Shown here: one piece after another, positions 12,184 through 22,029 of the stretch | Numbering within the stretch: the first letter of the stretch is position 1 | Layout: every line of letters begins with the position of its first letter | DNA from: Allium sativum | Taxonomy: Eukaryota; Streptophyta; Magnoliopsida; Asparagales; Amaryllidaceae | NCBI GenBank assembly: GCA_030737875.1 | Contig: CM060912.1 | Coordinates: forward strand, 880,981,199 to 881,045,198 | Direction: 5' to 3' | DNA length: 64,000 nt | Notes under the pieces: model-generated | What the model was told of the DNA's origin: nothing | What the model saw: only the letters and a program-made list of their open reading frames with translations | The model's database searches: none | Made by a program: the position numbers and the translations under genes

Positions 12184-12557
12184 ATTTTTAAATTTGAGTT
12201 GGCCTTGTAGGGTTTGGACTGCTGTTGCTAGTTATTCCATACTTCGTATTGAGAGAATTTCGGATTTCCTGTGCAGATAAACAATGGGAGATAAGATTAT
12301 ATCGATCATCATCAATACAAGAACATAAAATATGTGTAGCATGAAAATTAAACTAAATAGTGTTCTTATCTACCTAATTATATCCATTAATAATAATATC
12401 CTAACATTTAATATTAACATATTTTAAAAAGGATTTCATTACTATTTTCCAAATTAAAAAAATTTGTACCATTAAAAACTGTTAGAATATGACCGCACTG
12501 ACTCTCACTGGATTGACAGTTAGGATGACCCATGACTCTAGAGTTAATAGAAAACCT
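12184..12557 (-). other. Leader between primer site and gag remnant
   Basis: Non-coding. On the minus strand it contains TTTATCTGCACAG followed by GAAATCC (about 12280-12262), which looks like a 3' splice site ahead of the gag start. Nothing else recognised. Confidence 0.4.
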
Positions 12558-12569
12558 ACTCTAATACCA
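12558..12569 (-). other. Primer-binding site (initiator Met tRNA), decayed
   Basis: Minus strand TGGTATTAGAGT, two bases off the usual TGGTATCAGAGC, placed two bases inside the right LTR. It fixes the element's orientation as minus. Confidence 0.8.
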
Positions 12570-12571
12570 CT

Positions 12572-14440
12572 TGTTGGATCTGGATTAACCTTAGAGGGGG
12601 AGGAGGGGTTGAATAGGGTTTAATGGAGTTTTACGAAGTATTAAAATTATTATAGCATAGACTGTAGAAGAGAAAAAAAAATGCAGGAAATAAATAACAC
12701 AGATTTTACCCAACTTCGACAGACCCTACCTACTGTTGCATCCCCAAGGTTTTTTTGTAAGAATTAAAACAATCGTTATGCTTGCAGAATCCTTGTAAAC
12801 TCGCGAACCAGCTCGCAACTATTCTAATCCTGCATTCAAAATCTTGTACTAATTTTAAACCCAAAATCAGATTCTCCTCGAATTACAATCCCGTAACTCA
12901 AAAAACATTATTAATTTCCTATAACTAGAACCCTAGTTTTACAGGAAAAACTAGAAAATAGATTGATGATTTACAAAACCAAGTAAAAACCAATTTAAAA
13001 TAAAACAAAATAAAAACCTTCCTTCTTTTTAATTGAACTGGGTTAACCCAAATAAGAAGAGGCCGATCCACTTTATTTCTTTGCCATGTTGGCTTCAAGA
13101 AATGTCAGTTAAAAGGGAAATAGGGTTTTCCAACTTTCCAAATCAATTTGACATCTGATTACTCGATTTTGTTCTTTGATTTTGGCTCTAATTCTAGTTT
13201 CTCTCTTGAGTGATTGATTTTCCTATAGCTTGCGATCGTTACAAGAGTGAGTTCTCTGGATTTTTCTTTTGCTTTCATATTTTCTTGCTTTTGGTTTCAA
13301 TGATTTTGCCTTTAATGAATCAGTTAGTATATATAGGGTTACACAAACCCTAAAACTATTCTCTGATTTCCCACGATGGCTTGGTTGATTTGTTGCGAGA
13401 TTGTTGCCAAATTTTTGCTCTGTTGTGAATTCCCTGTTTGTTTTTCGTGGCTTGTCAAGTGTGATATTAATGCTGAAAAATGATTTGTGGAATTATGGAA
13501 ACAAATTATATGATTTTGTGGCCCCTTGAATTTGCACAATGTATTTTGGAAAGCCTTTGAATGTCAAAAATGATACTTTCCCAAAAATGTGCATTGTTTC
13601 TTATTTTTGGAAAAAAAAAAAACAATCGCACCCCACTTTTTACCTTTGCATGCGTAAATTTGAGATTCCTTACCTATAATCTCATTTTGATTTCTTGAAC
13701 CATTTGAATGTGAATGACGAAAGATTTCCAGAATCAAATAGAAATGATTCTCTGCCCAAACATATGCTTGCTATTTTCTGGAAACATTTAAAATGGTTCA
13801 ATTTGACTTTACCAATTTTGGAAACAATTTGAAACGTTTCATGCCACATATTGTTTACTGGAAATATAATTTGGCATCTTGAATTGATTTGTTGAATACT
13901 TGTTATGTATGTATATTCGAACAACTGGAAATAACCCTCTGTGAATTCTGTAAAATTAATTAGCAAAAATCATTTGCCAATTTTAATATAGGCCAACAGT
14001 GCAAATGGAATTATGAATTTATTTGAATCATAGAATTAAAAGAAAAAATTATATTCCTTTGGGCCATTCGAATGTCTCTTACTTGATATGATAATTTTTG
14101 AACATCTATGAATATGTGAATCGATTTCTTGCTAAGTATATATACTGTGATTTTTGGAAAGATTCTTATCCATTAGCTGTTGTCAAAAATGTGCTTCACC
14201 ATTCATGTTCTGTTGTGTCTCCCACTCTTGCACTATCCATTCTTTGATCTACCCTGTTGTGTATTTGAGTTGTTGTTATACCCATATACATTACTATTTT
14301 GCTCCATTTGTTTTGTTGGTTGACCATCTTGGTCTTTATGCCCTGTTGCAGTAGTATATACATGCTGTTTCACCATATTCGTGTTTGTACATTTTATTGA
14401 TTTGCACAATTCTGGAGTTGACTTGCATGACTATATACAT

Positions 14441-14497
<57 letters not shown>

Positions 14498-15177
14498 CAT
14501 TATGTATATATACACACACAGTTGTGTGTATATATGTATTTCTATTTCACTTTTATCCTACTTGACTTTGAAACTTGCTCTCTTGGACATGTAGTCCAAT
14601 GTCTTGTGTACATCAGTTTTGTCATGTTTTCAGAAGTGTACTCTGTTCTGCCTTGTGTATACATGCATGCTTGTAATTTTTCCATCCATTGTGCCTTTGA
14701 GTTGCTTTCTGACCTAAACCATCTTGGCGATATGTATTTGAAGCTGTGCATATGCTTGAACCATATTTGGACATATATTTGTTGTCCACTTTGTACACCC
14801 AGACATTGTTGCGTTTGAAATCTTGTGCACTTTTCATTGTGAACCCATTTTTGGTTGTTACCACTTGAACTTCATGTACATTTGTCCACTCTTGTTTTTC
14901 TTGTGACTTGGCTTGCACAAGTGCATATGTTTCTTAGCTTTCCATTGACTTGTGTCGTGTATACATGTGTGTGTGCATATATATACACAAACAATTATGT
15001 ATATGTATGTGTGTGTATTGCTCTTGACATTTGAACTTGTCACTTGTACATTGCATCATGGAAAATGTTGACTGCTAATCCATGTTGCTTTCCACTTCTT
15101 GTGTATGGTTAGATCTTGATGCAGCTACATATGTGCATGCTCAACCATGTATATATATATATATATTTACGAACTTG

Positions 15178-15212
<35 letters not shown>

Positions 15213-15860
15213 CTGTGTGTGTGTGTGTGTGTGGCTTTGCTGAGCATATCAAACATGATATATTTGTCTCTATTGTTTCAATGAATGACCATATTGCCCC
15301 TGCACAGAAAATTTGTGTATATACATACACATGTATGTGTATAAATGATTCGTGCACGTGCAGTTTATTTATGTGAGCACTATAGGATTTGTCTACCTTG
15401 TGGTATTTTACAGAGAATCACTGTGAATATCACAAGTTGTCTAGACACAGACAGAAATATATACATATCTGATCAAGTCATGAAATATGATGAGAAACGT
15501 ACCAAAATTCTGAGACAAATAAAATTTAAAATAAAAGTTATATCTACTAGAATATAAAAATATTTTTGTTCCAGTGTACTTTGTGTGGTTTCGTGATAGG
15601 TAAGCAGGTGACTGGACTGACTAAAGAAGATAGACAAAAGACAAGTATGACAGTATTAGTGTATGTGTCAATGAATGTATGAGTGACTGAGAGGGAGTTT
15701 GTACAACATAGTGGAATGTAATCGAGTGTTTGAGAGTTATAGTGAGTGAAAAATAATTTGAATGTATAGTATTACAGTGAGATGTACAACAGTAGAGTTA
15801 TTAAATTCGTATGATTCAGATATTGAAGTAAAATATTATATTTAAATAAAATACTCTTTG
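12572..15860 (-). repeat. 5' LTR of the Sirevirus-like element, truncated
   Basis: Aligns with 4877 to about 8213 and then stops: after AAATAAAATACTCTTTG the giant-LTR element begins. About 150 bp that should follow (present at 8214-8367) is absent here and I do not find it downstream of copy C either. The frames called inside are microsatellite or antisense shadows. Confidence 0.8.
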
Positions 15861-16462
15861 CGTAACAACCCGGAAAATCAGAACCAATTTAAATTTATTA
15901 TTTTGGCAATTTTAATGAATTTTGAATATTTAAAATGATTTATTTTAAATAATAACGACTAGAAATTTATTTTGAATAGAATTAGAACGTATAAATTTAT
16001 TTAAATCGAAGTTAGAAAATAAATATTTATTTTAATTATAAAAGGAATTGGAAATGGCGCGATAGTTTGAAAATTCGATTTCAAATTTCAAATGAATGTT
16101 CATGATTCAAAATAAACCGGGTTTTGGTAAAACCAGAAATATTTGAATCTGTTTGAAAATATCTTTCCAATGGATGTGAAAAATCCAGATTTTATAATGG
16201 GAAAAAAAGTAATGTCCAGTTAAAAATTCAGAATAGTCGCTATGGAATTTTATATAATAAATAGACCTTAAAAATAGAGATTTTGCAAATGACCTCCGTT
16301 TTCGATGAGACCACTTTTGTTGGATCCGGAAAGTCAAATTATTGCTAGAATCCAATTTTCATAATTTTTGGAACTATTATTTGAGCGGGTGAATTTAAAC
16401 GTGTTTGGTCAGTTCAGTTTGAATTTAATCGACTAGAGAATGACCATTTTTCAAACTGTCTC
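15861..16462 (+). repeat. Giant-LTR copy B, first 602 bp (5' LTR)
   Basis: Begins CGTAACAACCCGG (T of the TG end changed to C) directly after the Sirevirus LTR fragment and runs to the 5-bp target copy GTCTC. The LTR resumes at 25618. The uninterrupted site is seen as GGTCTCCAAATT in copies C (33278) and D (about 47984). Confidence 0.85.
16458..16462. repeat. Target-site duplication, left copy (GTCTC)
   Basis: Identical to GTCTC at 25613-25617. The two flank the TR-GAG element exactly and give a standard 5-bp LTR-retrotransposon duplication. Confidence 0.95.
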
Positions 16463-17925
16463 TGTAACACCCCACCTCCGTTAAGGTCACTCACAAAGGG
16501 AATGCCTTAACTTTGGTGGAGAATTTTAGTAAACAGAACAGAAACTTACAAGACAGATAAAACAGTACTTGAAAAATTTTAACTTTATTACAGCGGAAAC
16601 AGAAAATTAATATGGTTACATCCTTTCAATTTCAGAATTCAAGTACAAAATATCAGTCTTGTACAAAAGCCTTCAAATTGCATAGTTTAAAATCATAATC
16701 CCCATGGAACGGAAGCTATACAGAGCCAAGCCATACTTTAAGCACTTCAAGCAAAGAGAAATCCGGATCAAGCTAAAGTATTTCCCTCCTTGGATAACCT
16801 GGGGGGGAAACGGAAGAAAGGAGGCGAAACAACAAGGGTCAGACAAAAAGTCTGGCAAGTCCAGTGACTTTCAGCATATGAACAGATAATAATAATATGA
16901 TATGAACATAAAACTGGATGTGAGATAACTGTAACAGGTGTAGCAGATATAACAGAAAAACAGAATGATATAAACTATTGTTTTACACTTCTCTGCACTA
17001 ATACTAGCATAGCAAAATTAGGTGTCACCCTAACGTCTAAATTGAAGCAGGAACGGGTATATAATACTTTAACAGAAACAGAATGCTAATAATGGGCCTT
17101 TACTACCCGATCAGAAACAGACAGAAGAAGAAACGGATTTATCCCTATGGAGACAGAATGTGGAATTAGGTGTACACTAGTAATGGGCCTTTACCACCCG
17201 AACAGACGGTACCACACAGAAACAGACAGGTGTTACCACCCAACAGAAACAGACGGTACCAACAGAAACAGACAGAACTAAGCGTACCCTAAAACCCTAC
17301 CCCAAGCGATCGGTTCCCTAATACATAAATATCCTGTGTCGGCCCCACAGTAGGGTGTATCACTCCCTAAAGTGACAACCAATTGGCACAGACCTATTTA
17401 CAGATGTCACGGCGTCTTACATCCTCAGAGGCAGACCGGGATCCATGCACGCACATGACCCGGTTGGAACGCACCATCAACACCCCTCGCCATTATCAGA
17501 ATGAACCACTTATAATTAGTTCAGTAAGCGTGCCCGGACCCTACCTACTGTTGGGTCAAAGTTTTGATACCAGAAAGGGTTACTGACTAATATGGGTCCC
17601 AAACAACAGACGACACAAGTAATTCCCCTCCTAACCTTGTGTCCCCAGACTAACAGATCTCAGATTAACTTGTTTACAAGTTCAGACATACAGAATTCGG
17701 ATTTACTAATTCACAAATTAAGTTAACAAGTTTTCAGACTAACAGGTCAGATATACAAATTTTTCAGATTTGTCTAACTTTGTATTGGGCCTACAGATTC
17801 ATGGACGGGTTTTACTACATCTATTAATCCCTTTGGTTTAACCCTATTCTTCCCCAATACGTTTTAGACGTCATTCTTATCTTAGATTTTGCATTAATTA
17901 ATTATTAATGCACAGACCTCTCACA

Positions 17926-17998
17926 TTAGGTCGGTAGCTTGTGGCCGCTGGATATGCCGGGCGGTTCCGGGCAGACTTCTGCCACAAGCCAGACCTAA
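17926..17998. other. Hairpin 1 of a tandem pair in the TR-GAG LTR
   Basis: Outer arms TTAGGTC/GACCTAA and inner arms GCTTGTGGC/GCCACAAGC enclose a loop containing GGATATGCCGGGCGGTTCCG. The same unit recurs 110 bp later with different but still complementary arms. Identical copy in the other LTR at 23493-23565. Confidence 0.7.
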
Positions 17999-18035
17999 CC
18001 TCGTGTCTTACGCATGTTATGACTAACTTCTCACA

Positions 18036-18109
18036 TTAGAACCTATTGTTTGCGGCCACTGGATGTGCCGGGCGGTTCCGGGCAGATTTACGCCGCAAAC
18101 TCATTCTAA
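18036..18109. other. Hairpin 2 of a tandem pair in the TR-GAG LTR
   Basis: Outer arms TTAGAA/TTCTAA and inner arms GTTTGCGGC/GCCGCAAAC around a loop nearly identical to that of hairpin 1 (GGATGTGCCGGGCGGTTCCG). Differences from hairpin 1 are paired on both arms. Copy in the other LTR at 23603-23676. Confidence 0.7.
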
Positions 18110-19727
18110 CCTCGAGTTAGCCATGTTTATCTTTGCGGCCAATTAATTAATAATTTACCGTTTATGCGCACGCCCAATATATATGCCAATTCAGATTATA
18201 TCAATAACAGAATGATTATATCAACATAGCAGATAACAGATTTTATATGACTTAACGGATTTAACAGATTTAGCAACTTAGCAGATTTTGGCATATAACA
18301 GGTTAGGCATTTCAACCGACAAATTTAACAGATTAGGCATTTCAATCTAATTAGCAGTCTAGGCAATATAACAAAACTAGCAGTTTAGGAAACTTGGCAA
18401 AATTAGCAGATTTAGCAAATTTAATATTTCTAAAGGTTCTATTTACATGCCTTGCCTAAACATAAATTAGGCCTAAGTTCATATGCCTAAATAATGTCAT
18501 GATTCACAATATGATCATATACTTCCATGTTTGCATACATTTACATAGCGCAGAATATGGACATAATTTACCCTATAACATATGTTCCAATTTTTGTTAA
18601 ACTAGCATTTTACATCAGATTCACATATAAATTATACCAAATATAACCATTAATTCCAATGCATGCCATATATCCAAAAATCCCTATTTAGGTGTAATCA
18701 CAATAATAGATATCCTAATTAATACAAATCTTTTACACCTAAGCTTCCATATCTTCTTCTTTTTAAGTCATGAATCATTATGCAAACTATACCCAACAAT
18801 CTAAATCTTTAAATCATATCTTCTAAAAATCAAATCTTGACTTTTATATGCATTTTGTCCAAAGTCTCAAATCATATGTAATCTTACAATGGTTCCTCTT
18901 TTCTTCTATCATAGAATATGCATAGATCCAAATCTATGTTTACAACATATGCTCATTAATTACAGTTCTGAATTACAACATAGCTATGCATACAGCATGC
19001 ATAAATTATATGTTCATAGTCAAATTTATGCATATGTCCAATATATTTTATGCCTCAGACCTAAAGTCATACATTCAATTTAGTCTTGTCAAATTTCGCA
19101 TCATTCATCCCAAAATTTGCGTTCATACGTTCATCTCTTATGAGATTAGGCACAGGCTCGTGGTAGCCTGGCTATAAAAACAGAAAAGAAGAAAAGGGAT
19201 ACAGAAAAACCGATCTTACAGAAGAGAATATATATACAATCTCAGATTCAGAATCAAAAACATATCAAAATTATTATTAACGTTTATAGCGGAAAATAAC
19301 TGTACTTGCCTTGATTGGATTAAAGAAAGAACTTTAACTTGTTGTAGAATCTTTGCAGAAACTCTAATCTCTAGTTTGAATTTAGTTGCTTAGGCTGATG
19401 TTGATTATCTTCTAGTTTTAATTCCAGCAGAGCAGAGACGCCATTTTTATTTTTAATTAGAAGAAGAGAGCAATGGAGGCTAGAGAATTGTGTAAGAAAC
19501 CTAGGTAGAGTCTAGGGTCATTTTATAGAGTTTATGAACTGATTAGGACCATCGATGTTGCTTGGATTGATCGTAGCCATTCATTCGCAAGAGGGACCAA
19601 TTAGAGCCTGCCACCTAGCCCTAATGACAAAGCAGACCACAGAAAATCGACCAACATAAAATAGGCCAGCCAGGGTGGACTGGGTTCGACCTGGGTCTGG
19701 ACCAGGTCGACAGCCCTGTCGATAGCC

Positions 19728-19756
19728 CTGTCGACCTGGTTAGACCAGGTCGACAG
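19728..19756. other. 29-bp palindrome in the TR-GAG LTR
   Basis: CTGTCGACCTGGT, a 3-base spacer, then ACCAGGTCGACAG: perfect 13-bp arms within a cluster of GTCGAC-containing repeats (19690-19775). The other LTR has one arm mismatch (GGTTGAC near 25316). Confidence 0.7.
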
Positions 19757-20045
19757 CCCAGTCGACCTGGGTATCTTAGGCGGGATTTTTCCCGCCTTGG
19801 CCAATTGGGCCCGGTTTTAATTTTTAAACTGTTTTATTCTGTTCGAATTTTAAACTTAATTCAGAAACTTCCGAAGGCCATATCTTCTTCATACGGACTC
19901 CGTTTTTCGAAAACTCGGACTTTATTTCGCGTATTTTTCCGAGACGAACGCAATGGCGTATCCCGTTTCCCTTAGTTCTTTGATTTCAAATTAATTATAC
20001 TTTAATTTGTTAATTCCACAGTTATAGAATACACGGGGTGTTACA

Positions 20046-20061
20046 TTCTCCCCCACTTAAA
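20046..20061 (-). promoter_or_regulatory. Polypurine tract of the TR-GAG element
   Basis: Minus strand TTTAAGTGGGGGAGAA directly abuts the left LTR start (TGTAACACCCC). It is preceded by GGGGACGAAATCC, the signature normally found after the integrase gene in Tekay/Del-like elements, although pol itself is gone. Confidence 0.9.
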
Positions 20062-20941
20062 AGGATTTCGTCCCCGAAATCTTCAAGTTAAGAAGAATGT
20101 GTCCTACCATCCAATCACCCATCTACTCAACCATCATCCACAAGCATCCATTGTCCTTAGAAAACTTCTAATGTTGTATGAACATATGCAAAAGTGTGTG
20201 TATATGTTCCTTATCTAATGCAAAGATCAGGCGGTCTACTGATTCAGTTGACCTCCTTAATGCGAATTATGTCAGTGCCATGAGTCCAACATGTATGCAA
20301 TAGAATTCTGATGATATACATTATTTCTATATGAGTGCACAACCATTCACTCAAATGCAACATCCATGTGCTGAATCAACCATTTTGCATCCACAAGAAT
20401 TGAAAAATGCTCACCTATCCATATGCAGTATGAGAGTGTTTTCGAGCCGATCTAGTGCCTAGTGTGTGTGTACGCATCCACGGGCAACCACTAGCAACCA
20501 CTTGCATCCACTTGCAACCATCAAACATAACATGTCTCAAACACATGTTTACACCCATTAGTTTCTACCTAAAGTTCGAAGATTCAATCGATAGGATACA
20601 GTCGAATGATGGAAGCGAGTACAGATAGAACGAAAATTTGGTTCCCATTAGACATGGGTCCTAAGTATCGGCCCCAAAGACCGAAACCAATATCAAATTG
20701 ACATCCTACGAAAAATCAGAATGTATGCGTCATACTTGACGCCTAACACAGATACCCCTCAAACCCCAATCTCAAACAGATGATCCATAACCATTATGGG
20801 TCTGAGTCTACAGCGGAATTCAGAAATAATACTAGTATTAAAGTGCAGAGTATCGATTACAAAGTCAAAATACCAAAATCAGAAAAAGTCACAATCAGAT
20901 AAAGAAATTAAACCTACTATAGAAATTTTCCTATTTCTATC
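20062..20941 (-). other. 3' non-coding interior of the TR-GAG element
   Basis: About 0.9 kb between the end of gag and the polypurine tract, where pol would be in an autonomous element. No reverse transcriptase, RNase H or integrase motif in any frame. CATCCA/CAACCACTTGCA-type short repeats lie near 20475-20525. Confidence 0.7.
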
Positions 20942-21850
20942 CTAGCCACTAGCCTCAAGAGTGTTCGCCTGCCCTCCTTGTCCTCGTCTCTTCGGGCAGT
21001 CCCTAGTGAAGTGTCCCATCTCCCCACAGTTGAAGCAAGCGCCCTTCCTTTTTCTGCAATCCTTGTTCAGATGAGTTGAGCTCCCACAAGTAAAGCACTT
21101 TTTCCCCTTCTTATCTTCAGACTTCTCATCCTTCATTTGTGTTTCCTTTTTGGGCCCCGCTTTCTTATTCTGTGGTTCTTCCTTCTTTGTCTCTTTCGGG
21201 CCCTTGTCTTCCTCGTGCAGTAGTGCCATGTCCACCAATTTCTCGTAAGTCGCTCCCATAGGTACGTGGGTCATGGCTAAGCTGTGCAGTGGCTCATTCA
21301 ATTCTTTAACAAAGCGGAGAGCCTTTTTATGCTGAGTGTTGATTAAATCCAATCCGAACCTAGCTAGTTGGTTGAACTGGTTGGCGTATTCCTTGACCGT
21401 CATACTTCCTTGCTTAAGAGATAAGAACTTTTCCAGTTGTAAACTTCGTTCAGCTTGCGAGAGGAATTTTGTCTCAAACCTTGTTCTGAAATCCATCCAT
21501 GTCTCAACCGGCCTCTATGCGTTAGTGACTTCCCACCAGTAGGAAGCTTCGTCTTTGAGCAGCCATACTGCCAACTGTACCTTCTGCCTATCGTCCACCT
21601 CGAAGATAACGAATAGATCCTCAGTTTCTTTGAGCCAATTCCTTGCTTCTACGAATGGTTCAGTTCCTTTGAAATCCTTCCCACCCATGGCCCTAAAATC
21701 TCTACAGATTTTTGAGAAAGCAATAGCACGAGGAGGGGGTGGAGGAGGGGGATCATTTGCTGGACCTGCAGCGGCGGTCCTAGCCTCAAGATATTGACGA
21801 AACCAACCGGGTACATGAACACCCTCTGGTATCTCAGATGCTTCAGACAT
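20942..21850 (-). pseudogene. gag: Ty3/gypsy Gag with two zinc knuckles, one internal stop
   Basis: Capsid/nucleocapsid protein of the TR-GAG element; Gag packages element RNA in cytoplasmic particles. Reading starts at the ATG at 21850 (MSEASEIPEGVHVPGW), passes a poly-Pro stretch near residues 33-39, then the Retrotrans_gag domain (WLKETEDLFVIFEVDD, SYWWEVTNA), then LEKFLSLKQGSMTVKEYANQ and FGLDLI. A charged Lys/Glu region follows, then two CX2CX4HX4C knuckles, CFTCGSSTHLNKDC and CFNCGEMGHFTRDC, and a normal stop at 20942. Both halves share one frame; the only lesion is a TAG stop at 21515-21517, inside the domain. About 302 codons is full length for a Gag without pol. It may be a recently dead copy, or the stop may be read through; the first is more likely. 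Confidence 0.9.
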
Positions 21851-22015
21851 GCTGGAACGAAAAAGGAAAGGTTCAATACAAAAAGGACTGAAAGAAAGAT
21901 ATATGGCTCTTGGGGATCATGTTTTTCAAAATAAGCTTTATTTTTGAAAATACTTCCTTTCCAAAACCTTTTTGAAAACAGTTTTCAAAAACTTTACCCA
22001 ATCTGGTAACCTTCA

Positions 22016-22027
22016 GCTCTGATACCA
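22016..22027 (-). other. Primer-binding site (initiator Met tRNA) of TR-GAG element
   Basis: Minus strand TGGTATCAGAGC, a perfect match to the usual plant initiator-Met primer site, two bases inside the right-hand LTR. It sets the right LTR as the 5' LTR and the element as minus. Confidence 0.95.
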
Positions 22028-22029
22028 AG

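Larger units (their letters stand above)
4877..15860 (-). mobile_element. Non-autonomous Sirevirus-like Ty1/copia element, right end lost
   Basis: Two direct repeats (4877-8367 and 12572-15860) start with the same TGTTGGATCT end and flank a 4.2-kb interior. Read on the minus strand: primer site matching initiator Met tRNA just inside the right LTR, a gag coiled-coil remnant, a long non-coding stretch, and several G-rich polypurine tracts before the left LTR (TGTTGTATATA). That gag type and the multiple polypurine tracts are Sirevirus (SIRE/Maximus) features. No protease, integrase or reverse transcriptase is visible. The outer end of the right LTR is missing where the giant-LTR element begins. 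Confidence 0.75.
16463..20045 (-). repeat. 3' LTR of the TR-GAG element
   Basis: 3583 bp, same length as the partner LTR. It holds degenerate repeats (CAGAAACAGACAG and CAGACGGTACC near 17200-17275; short AGCAGATTTAG units near 18230-18420), a pair of hairpins (17926-18109) and a palindrome (19728-19756). The frames at 16673-16889, 17383-17586, 18889-19177 and 19601-19804 recur in the other LTR and match no known protein. Confidence 0.93.

Noticed and set aside
17383..17586. 67-codon frame conserved at 22950-23153
   Set aside because: Conserved only because the two LTRs are nearly identical; no evidence of coding beyond the duplication. The same applies to 18889-19177 and 19601-19804.
21336..21797. 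Plus-strand frames opposite gag
   Set aside because: Shadows of the gag gene on the other strand.
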